Positions 18,831-27,516 of a DNA stretch of 64,000 bases are shown piece after piece. The DNA comes from Bacteroidales bacterium. Lineage in GTDB: Bacteria; Bacteroidota; Bacteroidia; Bacteroidales; Muribaculaceae. How positions within the stretch are numbered: position 1 is the stretch's first letter; each line of letters begins with the position of its first letter. The stretch spans positions 1-64,000 of the forward strand of contig QAMW01000019.1 in assembly GCA_003150235.1 (NCBI GenBank). Direction: 5' to 3'. The translations under genes were made by a program, and so were the position numbers. Under the pieces are notes generated by a model. It searched no databases. It saw only the letters and a list, made by a program, of their open reading frames with translations, and was not told where the DNA came from.

Positions 18831-19761
18831 CACACGACCCGACATATCTATAATCGTGCCGGTATTCAACCGCAGCACAATAGTCACTGACACGCTCGAT
18901 TCCATAGCTGCACAGACCGAGCGACCACTTGCCCTGATTATCGTCGACAACAATTCTACCGACGACAGCCTTGCGGTGGTTACCAAATGGGCTGTGCGTC
19001 ATGAATCACCCGATTTTTCCGTCACGGTATTAAGCGAAACGACACCCGGCGCCCCTGCGGCACGTAACAAAGGGTTTGAATCGGTCACCACTCCTTACGT
19101 GATGTTTTTTGATTCCGACGACATCATGTCACCTAATCATGTAAAAGATTTTGCCGATACCTTCCGCGCCGACCCGCAGCTTGACATTGCGGGACGCGAC
19201 ATCGTTTCCATCGAACTTGACGGGACAAAGAAAATCCACCGTTTCGCTGACCGCGACATGATGTTCCGCCACGCGTTCAACGCCATCTTGTCAACCCAGC
19301 GCTATGCCGTGAAATCATCGTTCCTCCGTGAAGCAGGCAGCTGGAATCCCGGCGCTCTCGCATGGAACGACTTTGAACTCGGTTTCCGCTTGCTTGTCAA
19401 GCATCCGAAATGCAAAAAAATAGACGATACAGTTTCCGTGACGATGCGCCGTCTTTCAGAGTCGATAACCGGTACATCATATTCTGACACTCCACTGAAA
19501 TGGGAACATTCTCTCGATCTCGTGGCAGATACCCTTTCCAACGCCGGTTACCCTGACGACGCAATCGAACTGCGTCGCGTCGTGCTTGCGGCAATATATT
19601 CCCGCGAGGGTTCTCCGGAAGGGAAGCGTCTGCTTGGCGAGGTCATGGCACGGCAGAAAAGTGCATCGCGGAGAGCACTCTACAGCGTTGCCTATCACTA
19701 TACCCGCAAAGGAGGGAGAGGCATACACATATTGCTCAGACCGTTTATGAATTTTTTTTAA
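18823..19761 (+). CDS. Glycosyltransferase family 2 protein
   Basis: A 312-residue GT2 enzyme. DISIIVPVFNRSTIVTDTLDS is the family opening, IIVDNNSTDDS follows at about 44-54, and the metal site is FFDSDDIM (about 89-96). A later WNDFELGFRL stretch matches the acceptor-side ED/xED region. It is the last gene of the lipoprotein-GT4-GT2-GT2 unit. The acceptor is unknown; no polymerase or flippase is nearby, so this looks like a short glycan-modification cassette rather than a full capsule locus. Confidence 0.86.
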   Translation: MNSTRPDISIIVPVFNRSTIVTDTLDSIAAQTERPLALIIVDNNSTDDSLAVVTKWAVRHESPDFSVTVLSETTPGAPAARNKGFESVTTPYVMFFDSDDIMSPNHVKDFADTFRADPQLDIAGRDIVSIELDGTKKIHRFADRDMMFRHAFNAILSTQRYAVKSSFLREAGSWNPGALAWNDFELGFRLLVKHPKCKKIDDTVSVTMRRLSESITGTSYSDTPLKWEHSLDLVADTLSNAGYPDDAIELRRVVLAAIYSREGSPEGKRLLGEVMARQKSASRRALYSVAYHYTRKGGRGIHILLRPFMNFF

Positions 19762-19789
19762 GATGTTTAAAAACATAAGGTAATAACGT

Positions 19790-19882
19790 GTTGTCACAAA
19801 AATATTCATTATCTTTGCACCGTAAACATTACAAGGAATTTTATTTAAGGGGTCTCGCCCAATGGTCGAGATTCTTTCTTTT
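19790..19882 (+). promoter_or_regulatory. greA promoter and attenuator-like leader
   Basis: A TATCTTTG -7 box is at 19810-19817, with GTTG 16 bp upstream (19790-19793). In the ~100-nt leader, TCTCG (19853-19857) pairs with CGAGA (19867-19871), extended by G-T pairs, and is followed by TCTTTCTTTTTT. That is the layout of an intrinsic terminator placed about 40 bases before the greA ATG, which suggests premature termination as a control step. Confidence 0.55.
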
Positions 19883-19920
19883 TTACTCATTTACTAAACC
19901 ACAAAACAAAACCAATAATC

Positions 19921-20391
19921 ATGGCGATTACTTACATGACCCGCGAGGGGTACAAAAAGAAAATGGATGAAATCGCTTATCTTGAAACAGTTAAGCGTCC
20001 GGAAATATCACGTGCAATCGCTGAGGCACGCGACAAGGGTGACTTGTCGGAAAACGCCGAATACGATGCCGCCAAAGAGGCACAGGGACTGCTGGAAATG
20101 AAGATTTCGCAGCTGAAAGACCTTGTGGCAAACGCCCGCATACTCGACGAAAGCCAGCTCAACACTGAAATTGTGCAGATTCTGAATAAAGTAAAAATCA
20201 AGAATGTCGCCAACGGAATGATTGTCGAATACACAATCGTTGCCGACAGCGAGGCAAACCTGAAAGAGAAGAAACTCGCATCGAGTACCCCTGTGGCACA
20301 GGCTCTTCTCGGTCATAAGCTCGGCGATATCGTGGAAGTGAAGATTCCCGCCGGTCTCGCAAAATTTGAGATTCTTGAAATATCATTCTAA
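19921..20391 (+). CDS. greA: Transcription elongation factor GreA
   Basis: A 156-residue protein that enters the RNA polymerase secondary channel and stimulates transcript cleavage in backtracked complexes. The N-terminal coiled coil carries the acidic tip signature GDLSENAEYDAAKE (about 40-53). The C-terminal globular half contains the FKBP-like core with TPVAQALLGHKLGDIVEV. Length and ends are canonical. It has its own promoter with a terminator-like hairpin in the leader and is followed 19 bases later by a HIT gene. Confidence 0.96.
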   Translation: MAITYMTREGYKKKMDEIAYLETVKRPEISRAIAEARDKGDLSENAEYDAAKEAQGLLEMKISQLKDLVANARILDESQLNTEIVQILNKVKIKNVANGMIVEYTIVADSEANLKEKKLASSTPVAQALLGHKLGDIVEVKIPAGLAKFEILEISF

Positions 20392-20410
20392 ATCATCACA
20401 AGTTCACATT

Positions 20411-20806
20411 ATGGCTACAATTTTCAGCAAAATAGTCGCCGGCGAGATTCCTTCATATAAAATCGCCGAAGATGACAAGCATTATGCTTTTCTTGACATA
20501 AACCCCGTAGCTCCCGGTCACACTCTCGTGATTCCGAAAAAGGAAGTCAGCTACCTTTTTGACTTGAGCGACGAAGAATACACCGCCCTTCAGCTTTTTG
20601 CCAAGAAAGTGGCACTTGCCATGAAAAAAGCCCTACCCTGTGAGCGCATAGGCGTTACAGTCATCGGACTTGAAGTACCCCATGCCCATATCCACCTTGT
20701 GCCCATAACCAAGGAGAGCGACATGAACTTCTCCAAGCCCAAGATGACACTCGACCCGGCTGAGATGGTTGAAATCAAAGAGAAAATCACAAAATATATC
20801 GACTGA
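20411..20806 (+). CDS. HIT-family nucleotide hydrolase/transferase
   Basis: A 131-residue histidine-triad protein. It opens ATIFSKIVAGEIPSYKI and carries the catalytic triad motif HAHIHLVP (about 96-103). Members hydrolyse nucleoside phosphoramidates or dinucleoside polyphosphates; the natural substrate is unclear. The frame can be extended upstream to 20366 inside greA, but the ATG at 20411 matches the conserved N-terminus of the family. Its stop overlaps the next start by one base (TGATG). Confidence 0.93.
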   Translation: MATIFSKIVAGEIPSYKIAEDDKHYAFLDINPVAPGHTLVIPKKEVSYLFDLSDEEYTALQLFAKKVALAMKKALPCERIGVTVIGLEVPHAHIHLVPITKESDMNFSKPKMTLDPAEMVEIKEKITKYID

Positions 20807-21714
20807 TGAAATATCTTGTCTTCGGGACAGGAGGCGTAGGCGGCAGCATTGCCGCCTTCCTTCATTTATCGGGATGTGATGTCGACTGTATCGCGCGCGG
20901 AGAGGCACTGGAGGCTATCAACCGGCGCGGACTCGTATTCCATTCCGATGTAAAAGGCGAGCACACCCTTCCAATCAAGGCATACGGAGCCGACAGCTAT
21001 CCCCATAAAGCCGATGTGATATTTGTCACCGTAAAAGGATATTCCATCGACTCAATAGGTCCGTCAATCATAAATTGCGCCCACAAGGACACGGTCGTGA
21101 TACCTGTACTCAATGTCTACGGCACGGGGGCGCGCATAGCGGCAAATGCGCCCGGAGTTAATGTGCTTGACGGATGTATCTATATCGTCGGCTTCAAGTC
21201 AGGCATAGGAGAGATAACCCAGATGGGCGATATCTTCCACCTTGTCTATGGTTTTCCCCGCGGCAGGACAGTCGCTGCCGGCACACTCGACCGCATAAAC
21301 CGCGACCTCACCGCCGCCGGCATAAAGGTCACGCTGAGCGATGACATAGATCGCGACACCTTCATAAAATGGTCTTACATCTCCGCGATGGCTCTTACAG
21401 GTGCATACTTCGACATTCCTATGGGACCGATACAGCATCCGGGAAAGGAACGCGACCTGTTCATAGGGCTTACTCGCGAAAGCAAGGCTATCGGCGAAAA
21501 ACTCGGAATCGATTTCGGCTGCGATCTTGTCGAGCATCACCTTGCCGTGATGGACAGCCTTGACCCACACAGCACCGCATCGCTCCAGAAAGACCTCAAG
21601 GCGGGTCACGAAAGCGAAATCCAGGGACAGCTCTTTGACATCATAGATCGCGCCCGCACCCTCGGCATTCCGACACCGGTCTACGACACTGTAGCCACGC
21701 GCTTCCGCAAATGA
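20806..21714 (+). CDS. panE: 2-dehydropantoate 2-reductase (ketopantoate reductase)
   Basis: A 302-residue member of the ApbA/PanE family. The N-terminal Rossmann motif is FGTGGVGGSIAAFL (about 6-19). The C-terminal helical half has FIKWSYISAMALTG (about 186-199), containing the conserved active-site lysine, and a helix SLQKDLKAGHESEIQGQ typical of the family. It makes pantoate for coenzyme A synthesis, so it complements coaD elsewhere in the window. Exact substrate is inferred; some ApbA paralogues act on other 2-keto acids. Confidence 0.82.
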   Translation: MKYLVFGTGGVGGSIAAFLHLSGCDVDCIARGEALEAINRRGLVFHSDVKGEHTLPIKAYGADSYPHKADVIFVTVKGYSIDSIGPSIINCAHKDTVVIPVLNVYGTGARIAANAPGVNVLDGCIYIVGFKSGIGEITQMGDIFHLVYGFPRGRTVAAGTLDRINRDLTAAGIKVTLSDDIDRDTFIKWSYISAMALTGAYFDIPMGPIQHPGKERDLFIGLTRESKAIGEKLGIDFGCDLVEHHLAVMDSLDPHSTASLQKDLKAGHESEIQGQLFDIIDRARTLGIPTPVYDTVATRFRK

Positions 21715-21761
21715 CCTCATACAGAAATTCGGAAATTATGCGCGGAAAATTTCACAAATAG

Positions 21762-21820
21762 TTGTGAGAGTTAAAATTATGTCTTAACTTTGCAACCTAA
21801 GAGCGGTTAGTGTCCGTTCT
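21762..21820 (+). promoter_or_regulatory. rpsA promoter and leader hairpin
   Basis: TTG (21762-21764) lies 20 bp before TAACTTTG (21785-21792), putting the transcript start near 21797. The leader of about 55 nt begins almost at once with a hairpin: AGAGCGG (21800-21806) pairs with CCGTTCT (21814-21820) over 7 bp including one G-T pair. A structured leader on rpsA suits autogenous control of S1, known in enterobacteria but not shown here. Confidence 0.65.
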
Positions 21821-21851
21821 GCAATTAATTAACATATTTATTAACCATTAA

Positions 21852-23633
21852 ATGAACAAAGAATTGAACAATTCTCCTATCGAAGACTTCGATTGGGATG
21901 CCTATGAAAAAGGCGAAACCGCAGGTGAAAAGAGCCGCGAAGAACTCACCAAGACTTATGATGAGTCGCTCAACACCGTTAAAGACAAAGAAGTAATCGA
22001 AGGTACCATCATCGCCCTCAACAAGCGCGAAGCGGTGGTTAACATCGGCTACAAAAGCGACGGTATCATCCCCGTCAACGAATTCCGCTACAATCCCGAC
22101 ATCAAGGTCGGTGACGTTGTGGAAGTTTTCATCGAAAATCAGGAAGACAAGAAAGGTCAGCTCATCCTTTCTCACCGCAAAGCCCGCATGTCACGCTCTT
22201 GGGAGCGCGTCAATCAGGCTCTTGAAAACGATGAAATCATCAAGGGTTACATCAAGTGCCGCACAAAGGGCGGTATGATTGTCGATGTATTCGGCATCGA
22301 GGCATTCCTCCCCGGCTCTCAGATTGATGTCAAGCCCATCCGTGACTACGATCTCTTCGTAGGCAAGACCATGGAATTCAAGGTCGTTAAAATCAATCAG
22401 GAATTCAAGAATGTTGTTGTTTCACACAAGGCTCTTATCGAAGCCGAGCTTGAACAGCAGAAGAAAGAAATCATATCCAAGCTTGAGCGCGGTCAGGTGC
22501 TCAAGGGTGTGGTCAAGAACATCACCACTTACGGTGTATTCATCGACCTCGGCGGTGTTGACGGTCTTATCCACATCACCGACCTCTCTTGGGGCCGCGT
22601 AAACCACCCCGAAGAAGTGGTTAAGCTCGACCAGGAGCTTGATGTAGTTATCATCGACTTCGATGACGAGCGTAAGCGTATCGCCCTCGGCTTGAAGCAG
22701 CTGCAGCCCCATCCCTGGGATGCAATCGACGCTAACCTCAAGGTAGGCGACAAGGTTAAGGGTAAAGTTGTTGTCATGACCGACTACGGTGCATTTGTTG
22801 AAATCGCTCCGGGCGTTGAAGGTCTTATCCACGTATCTGAAATGTCTTGGTCACAGCACCTCCGCTCGGCTCAGGACTTCATGAAGGTGGGCGACGAGGT
22901 AGAGGCAGTCATCCTTACCCTCGACCGCGACGAGCGCAAGATGTCACTCGGCATCAAGCAGCTTAAGAACGACCCCTGGGAAAATATCGAGACCAAGTAT
23001 CCTATCGGCAGCAAGCACACTGCAAAGGTGCGCAACTTCACCAACTTCGGTGTATTTGTTGAAATCGAGGAAGGCGTTGACGGTCTTATCCACATCAGCG
23101 ACCTCTCTTGGACCAAGAAGATCAAGCACCCCTCAGAGTTTACTCATGTCGGTGCCGACATCGATGTTCAGGTACTTGAAATCGACAAGGACAACCGTCG
23201 TCTCAGCCTCGGTCACAAGCAACTCGAAGACAATCCCTGGGATGAGCTTGAATCAGTATTCACTGTGGGCAGCATCCATCCGGGAACCATCATCGAGATG
23301 CAGGACAAGGGTGGTGTCGTAGCACTTCCCTACGGTGTTGAAGGCTTCGCAACTCCCAAGCACCTTGTAAAGGAAGACGGCTCTCAGGCTCAGGTCAACG
23401 AGCAGCTTGACTTCAAGGTAATCGAGTTCAACAAGGACAACAAGCGCATATTCCTTTCTCACAGCCGTATCTTCGAGGATGAGGCTAAGGCTGAGAAAAA
23501 CGAGGCTCGCAAGGCTCGCCGTCAGAATAAGAAGGAAGAGCAGCCGGCAGTAAGCACTCCTATCGAGCGTACTACTCTCGGTGACCTCGAAGAGCTTGCA
23601 GCCCTCAAGGAGAAGCTTTCAGGCAAGAAGTAA
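21852..23633 (+). CDS. rpsA: 30S ribosomal protein S1
   Basis: A 593-residue protein made of repeated S1 RNA-binding domains, roughly 45-115, 130-200, 215-285, 300-372, 388-458 and 475-545. The signature VDGLIHITDLSW or VEGLIHVSEMSW recurs in the central repeats, each followed by IALGLKQL-type ends. The N-terminus is acidic and the last ~50 residues are a Lys/Arg/Glu-rich tail. S1 recruits mRNA to the ribosome; it is notable in a genome where genes show no Shine-Dalgarno sequences. Codon use is strongly biased (AAG, GGT, CTC), as expected for high expression. Confidence 0.96.
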   Translation: MNKELNNSPIEDFDWDAYEKGETAGEKSREELTKTYDESLNTVKDKEVIEGTIIALNKREAVVNIGYKSDGIIPVNEFRYNPDIKVGDVVEVFIENQEDKKGQLILSHRKARMSRSWERVNQALENDEIIKGYIKCRTKGGMIVDVFGIEAFLPGSQIDVKPIRDYDLFVGKTMEFKVVKINQEFKNVVVSHKALIEAELEQQKKEIISKLERGQVLKGVVKNITTYGVFIDLGGVDGLIHITDLSWGRVNHPEEVVKLDQELDVVIIDFDDERKRIALGLKQLQPHPWDAIDANLKVGDKVKGKVVVMTDYGAFVEIAPGVEGLIHVSEMSWSQHLRSAQDFMKVGDEVEAVILTLDRDERKMSLGIKQLKNDPWENIETKYPIGSKHTAKVRNFTNFGVFVEIEEGVDGLIHISDLSWTKKIKHPSEFTHVGADIDVQVLEIDKDNRRLSLGHKQLEDNPWDELESVFTVGSIHPGTIIEMQDKGGVVALPYGVEGFATPKHLVKEDGSQAQVNEQLDFKVIEFNKDNKRIFLSHSRIFEDEAKAEKNEARKARRQNKKEEQPAVSTPIERTTLGDLEELAALKEKLSGKK

Positions 23634-23666
23634 TCACCGGTTACTATTGACTGTAACAGATAATAA

Positions 23667-23706
23667 AAAGGCATGGCGCATTCATTTGCACCATGCCTTT
23701 ACTTTT
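23667..23706 (+). terminator. Intrinsic terminator of rpsA
   Basis: AAAGGCATGG (23667-23676) pairs with CCATGCCTTT (23691-23700), 10 bp with a 14-nt loop, then ACTTTTT. It ends 24 bases before the next gene. Confidence 0.85.
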
Positions 23707-23729
23707 TCAAATGATTAATTAACAGATAA

Positions 23730-24047
23730 ATGAGCGAAATACTGCAATCATGGCATTTACTCGGATTGACAATCGGCGTATGCACCTTTCTTGTCATCGG
23801 ACTGTTTCATCCCGTCGTGATAAAATGTGAATACCATTTCGGCACACGCTGCTGGTGGTGGTTTCTGCTTCTCGGATGCGTAGCTTTAATAGCATCAATT
23901 ATCGTAAGCGACATATTCTGGTCGTCGCTTCTCGGTGTGGTAGGATTTTCCTCTTTCTGGACCATCAAGGAGATATTCGAGCAAGAGGAGCGCGTAAAAA
24001 AGGGGTGGTTCCCGCGCAATCCGCGACGTACCTACCCCTGGGATTAA
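23730..24047 (+). CDS. DUF4491 family small membrane protein
   Basis: A 105-residue protein with three hydrophobic segments (about 8-28, 42-60, 62-80) and a charged tail ending NPRRTYPWD. I recognise it as DUF4491, a Bacteroidetes family without known function. It stands between the rpsA terminator and a converging gene, so it is transcribed on its own. No promoter of clear quality was found in the short gap. Confidence 0.75.
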   Translation: MSEILQSWHLLGLTIGVCTFLVIGLFHPVVIKCEYHFGTRCWWWFLLLGCVALIASIIVSDIFWSSLLGVVGFSSFWTIKEIFEQEERVKKGWFPRNPRRTYPWD

Positions 24048-24072
24048 TATCTCTCATCTGTCGGCGGTGAGG

Positions 24073-25350
24073 TCACCATCCGCCGGAAGCGCCGCCGCCC
24101 CCGGTCATGCCACCGCCGAATGACCCGCCGGAAAAACCGCCTCCGCCGAAGCCGCCACCTCTGCCTCCCCCCGGAGGCAGAATCACAACCGGAGGCACTA
24201 CCACTTTCGGTATGTTATAATAGCGGTTGTCCTCATATCCGCAGTTGCGGCATCCGTAGATTTTCACACCTTTGCCCTCACTGTGTTCAGTAGGGCGCAC
24301 CAGTATGCGGTCGGTACGCAGCGACGCGGCGCGGGCATGACATCGCGGACACACCTGATACTGCGATGCCTGGTTTACAAAAGGCAGTATGTCGGTCTCC
24401 CCGCAGTTGTCGCAGAGCCATACATCGTAGTCGACCGAATTAAGACGCTCCTCAACGTCCTGCTGCGGGGTGAGATAGGCATTATCTTTATCCTCAGGCA
24501 AGCGGTGCATCTTATGGTGACAGTTAGGGCAGATGCGCTTGCGCACTCTCATGTAACGCATCGTGAGCCATATCACGGCTAAAGCGATAAAAGGCAGTCC
24601 CAATCCGATAAAACCGATAAACAATGCCGGTGTAAGTATCCGCCGCAGAGCAAGATACCGGCTATACCGGTCATCCTTGCGGGTATGTGCCATGACAAGG
24701 AGAAAGATTACAAACATAATCACAGTAAGCACACCACCGAATATGAGCCAGTACCTGAATATCTCGTCGCCATGCGATTCACCCCGGCGGCGGTCATTCT
24801 CATATTGCGACATCAGTTCCTCCGTAGCCCCCGGAGTAGTGGCAAGACGCACAATCTCACCGACAGCATCAACCACGCCTCCGTCATAGTCACCTTCCTT
24901 GAAGCGCGGAGCAGCGAAGTTGCGGATTATGCGACCCGCAATAATATCGGGCACGACACCCTCCATCCCGTAACCGGTGCGTATGGTCATACGCCGGTCA
25001 TCCTTACTGACAAGCAGCAGAAGTCCGTTGTCCTTATCTTTCTTTCCTATCTCCCACTCCGAAAAGAGCCGGGTTGCGAAGTCGTCGATATCGTCACTGT
25101 CGATAGCATCAACTACCACAACCACCACTTCAGCTGAAGTCTTGTCCCAAAGTCCGGCGAGCTGCGCGTCGAGGCTCGACTGCACAGCAGGGCTGAGTAT
25201 GCCGTCGGGATTGCTCACATAGCGTGTGCGGTTGGCGATATGCACGTTTGGTATATCCTTTACGCCGTATGTAGCGCTATACGCTGTCACGGCGGCAATC
25301 ATCAGAACCGTGAAAAACACTAATATTCGTCTTGTCATAACTATAATCAT
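24073..25350 (-). CDS. TPM-domain membrane protein with zinc-ribbon pairs
   Basis: A 425-residue protein. It has a signal peptide (about 6-23), a TPM/YgcG domain (about 40-165: DGILSPAVQSSLDAQL, GLLLLVSKDDRRMTIRTGYGMEG), and two transmembrane segments (about 198-218, 235-262). Four paired-cysteine motifs follow (CPNCHHK, CDNCGE, CPRCHA, CRNCGY), indicating two zinc ribbons facing the cytosol. The tail is glycine-rich (GGGFGGGGFSGG). TPM proteins of this build are common but poorly understood; the Gly-rich tail is usual for YgcG types. It follows dgt by 9 bases in the same direction, so they are co-transcribed. The ATG five residues in (25338) is an alternative start. Confidence 0.8.
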   Translation of the reverse strand: MIIVMTRRILVFFTVLMIAAVTAYSATYGVKDIPNVHIANRTRYVSNPDGILSPAVQSSLDAQLAGLWDKTSAEVVVVVVDAIDSDDIDDFATRLFSEWEIGKKDKDNGLLLLVSKDDRRMTIRTGYGMEGVVPDIIAGRIIRNFAAPRFKEGDYDGGVVDAVGEIVRLATTPGATEELMSQYENDRRRGESHGDEIFRYWLIFGGVLTVIMFVIFLLVMAHTRKDDRYSRYLALRRILTPALFIGFIGLGLPFIALAVIWLTMRYMRVRKRICPNCHHKMHRLPEDKDNAYLTPQQDVEERLNSVDYDVWLCDNCGETDILPFVNQASQYQVCPRCHARAASLRTDRILVRPTEHSEGKGVKIYGCRNCGYEDNRYYNIPKVVVPPVVILPPGGGRGGGFGGGGFSGGSFGGGMTGGGGASGGW

Positions 25351-25359
25351 AACATTAAA

Positions 25360-26715
25360 TTATACGGCAGGCAGACTCATGCCGTGGAGCTTGCGGTAAA
25401 GGTCAAGCGCATACACGTCGGTCATGCCTGAAATATGGTCGAGCACAGCCTGCACCTTCCCGTAGAGCGTATCGGCATGGATGTCATACTGCTTCGGCAC
25501 CTTGCTCAACAGAAGAGAGGAATAATTGAGTTCCGGAAACCGCACGGCATGTATCAGCTTCTCCATCAAAAACGATATGATGCGGCTACCGGCAAGCTCT
25601 ACATCCACCACGTCGCTCGCACGGTATATCTTCTCCCAGGCGAGAGCAGAGCATCCGCGATAGGCATCGCGCTCCAGGGTGTCGACATGATCAAGCAGGC
25701 AACCGGAAAACTCGCCTGCGAGTATCTCCTCTTCATGCGCGACAAATGCCCTGGCACACTGCTTTACGAGGGTGCCGATGACACAGCTGCGCAGATAGGC
25801 GATTTTCTCGTTGGGGTCTTCGACATGGCTCATGGCGCGCTTCATGCGCTCCTGCTGCTCCTGATTGAAATAGGCGAGGAAAAGGTCGATTACCTCTCCT
25901 GTCGTGAGCACCCGCAGCTTGTGGGCGTCCTCTATATCCATCACCTGATAGCAAATGTCGTCGGCTGCCTCGACAATGTACACGAGCGGGTGGCGCGAAT
26001 AGCACATCTCCCCATCTTCACCCGGTCGCGGGAGAAGTCCGAGCTCGTCGGCTATGCGCTTGAATGTGTCACGCTCCGAGGTGAAAAAGCCGAATTTGCT
26101 TTTTCGTCCGGCAAGACGCGACTCGTAGGGATATTTCACTATCGAGGCAAGCATCGAATAGGTCATGGCGAAGCCCCCCGGTCGCCGCCCCTTAAACTGA
26201 TGGGTCAGGAGACGCAGCGAGTTGGCATTGCCCTCGAAATGGGTGAGGTCACACCACTGTTCATCGGTAAGCTCATCTTTCAGCACCGCTCCGGGACCCT
26301 CGCTGAAAAAGGTCGAGATAGCCTTTTCGCCCGAATGTCCGAAAGGAGGGTTGCCTAAATCATGGGCGAGACACGCCGCGCCGACAATCTCGTCGAGCGC
26401 GTCGAGGCGGTCGACCCACGGTTCGGCGGCATATTTCACCTTCAGTGCCGAGCTGACCTCGTTGGCAAGCGACCGTCCCACCGAGGCAACCTCCATCGAG
26501 TGAGTGAGGCGGTTATGCACAAATATGCTTCCGGGGAGCGGGAACACCTGGGTCTTGTTTTGCAGACGTCTGAAAGGCGATGAAAACACGAGCCTGTCAA
26601 AGTCGCGCTGAAAGTCACTGCGTGTGCCCGGCTTCGACTGGTGGAAATCCTCAAGCCCGAAACGCTTGTCGCATATCAGCCTGTCCCAGTTCATCAATTC
26701 AATATTTCTATCCAT
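25360..26715 (-). CDS. dgt: Deoxyguanosinetriphosphate triphosphohydrolase-like protein
   Basis: A 451-residue HD-domain dNTPase. Metal motifs are R...NRLTHSMEVASVG (about 68-80), AHDLGNPPFGHSGE (about 117-130), and a late AADDICYQVMDIEDA (about 248-262). The enzyme removes triphosphate from dGTP and probably other dNTPs, controlling nucleotide pools and phage growth. Length fits the family. It heads a two-gene unit with the TPM gene. Upstream lies the repeat nest at 26.7-27.8 kb, which separates it from the divergent island. Confidence 0.9.
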   Translation of the reverse strand: MDRNIELMNWDRLICDKRFGLEDFHQSKPGTRSDFQRDFDRLVFSSPFRRLQNKTQVFPLPGSIFVHNRLTHSMEVASVGRSLANEVSSALKVKYAAEPWVDRLDALDEIVGAACLAHDLGNPPFGHSGEKAISTFFSEGPGAVLKDELTDEQWCDLTHFEGNANSLRLLTHQFKGRRPGGFAMTYSMLASIVKYPYESRLAGRKSKFGFFTSERDTFKRIADELGLLPRPGEDGEMCYSRHPLVYIVEAADDICYQVMDIEDAHKLRVLTTGEVIDLFLAYFNQEQQERMKRAMSHVEDPNEKIAYLRSCVIGTLVKQCARAFVAHEEEILAGEFSGCLLDHVDTLERDAYRGCSALAWEKIYRASDVVDVELAGSRIISFLMEKLIHAVRFPELNYSSLLLSKVPKQYDIHADTLYGKVQAVLDHISGMTDVYALDLYRKLHGMSLPAV

Positions 26716-26760
26716 AATTCAATACACCGAAATTACCATTTTTTTCGCAATCCGCAAAAT

Positions 26761-26797
26761 AGTTGTCAGTTTTCAGTCTTCAGTTCTCAGTCTTCAG
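26761..26797 (+). repeat. AGTTGTCAGTTTTCAG-type simple repeat, inverted copy
   Basis: The tract TTGTCAGTTTTCAGTCTTC... is the reverse complement of CTGAAAACTGA...CAACT tracts at 26894-26938, 27270-27305 and 27738-27769. Together the four tracts bracket the duplicated units as an outer inverted repeat. Confidence 0.6.
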
Positions 26798-26950
26798 ATA
26801 CAGATGGACAGAAAATCAAAAGAAACCTATTTTTTCATAAGCCGAAAAAAACTCTGTCCCTTCTGACCCTTTGTCTATCTGTATCCCTCTATCAACTGAA
26901 AACTGAAATCTGACAACTGGCAACTAAAATCTGACAACTCCCTTCCCCAA

Positions 26951-27152
26951 CAGGGGATAATCCAAATTTAGCCGGGCGGTTGAGCGTAGCGAAACCCCCG
27001 GAAAGCGAGCCTAAGCCGAGGTTTCCGGAGGAATCATCTCGGAGCAAGATTGATGATTCCCTAGCGGGAAACGACAAATGGAGAAGCCTGCAGCCCGTAG
27101 GTTTCGCTCCGCTCAACACTACGGCTAAACACAGATGTATCCCTGCGGGATA
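26951..27152. mobile_element. MITE-like palindromic element, copy 1
   Basis: About 200 bp with end GGGGATAATCC against GGATTATCCC-like sequence (ATCCCTGCGGGATAA). Its subterminal inverted repeat is GTTGAGCGTAGCGAAACC (26979-26996) against GGTTTCGCTCCGCTCAAC (27100-27117), 17 of 18 matching. Next to these arms, TTTAGCCG pairs with CGGCTAAA. No reading frame is conserved between the copies. Confidence 0.65.
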
Positions 27153-27317
27153 ACTCCCCTTCTCCCCTTCTTCAGATACAGATGGACAGAAAATCAAAAG
27201 AAACCTATTTTTTCATAAGCCGAAAAAAAACTCTGTCCCTTCCGACCCTTTGTCTATCTGTATTCCCCTCTGAAAACTGAAATCTGAAAACTGACAACTG
27301 GCAACTCCTTTCCCCGA

Positions 27318-27516
27318 CAGGGGATAATCCAAATTTAGCCGGGGGTTGAGCGTAGCGATACCCCCGGAAAGCGAGCCTAAGCCGAGGTTTCCGGAGGAAT
27401 CATCTCGGAGCAAGATTGATGATTCCCTGGCGGGAAACATTCAAAGGGAGAGCAACCTTTCCGGGGGTTTCGCTCCGCTCAACTCCCGGCTAAATACAGA
27501 TGATGCCCTGCGGGCA
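27318..27516. mobile_element. MITE-like palindromic element, copy 2
   Basis: Second copy of the element described at 26951-27152. It has the same GGGGATAATCC left end, the GTTGAGCGTAGCGA arm at 27345-27358 and the GGTTTCGCTCCGCTCAAC arm at 27465-27482. The right end merges into the GC-rich tandem units, with GATGCCCTGCGGGCAA replacing the usual end. Confidence 0.65.

Noticed and set aside
15449..19761. Capsule or O-antigen biosynthesis locus
   Set aside because: Only three glycosyltransferases and a lipoprotein are present; there is no flippase, polymerase, chain-length regulator or sugar-nucleotide synthesis gene.
22422..23129. Internal repeats as a mobile or repeat element
   Set aside because: They are the repeated S1 domains of rpsA (VDGLIHI-type segments encoded with similar codons).
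25435..26358. 307-codon plus-strand frame opposite dgt
   Set aside because: Antisense shadow of the dGTPase gene; no promoter or family match.
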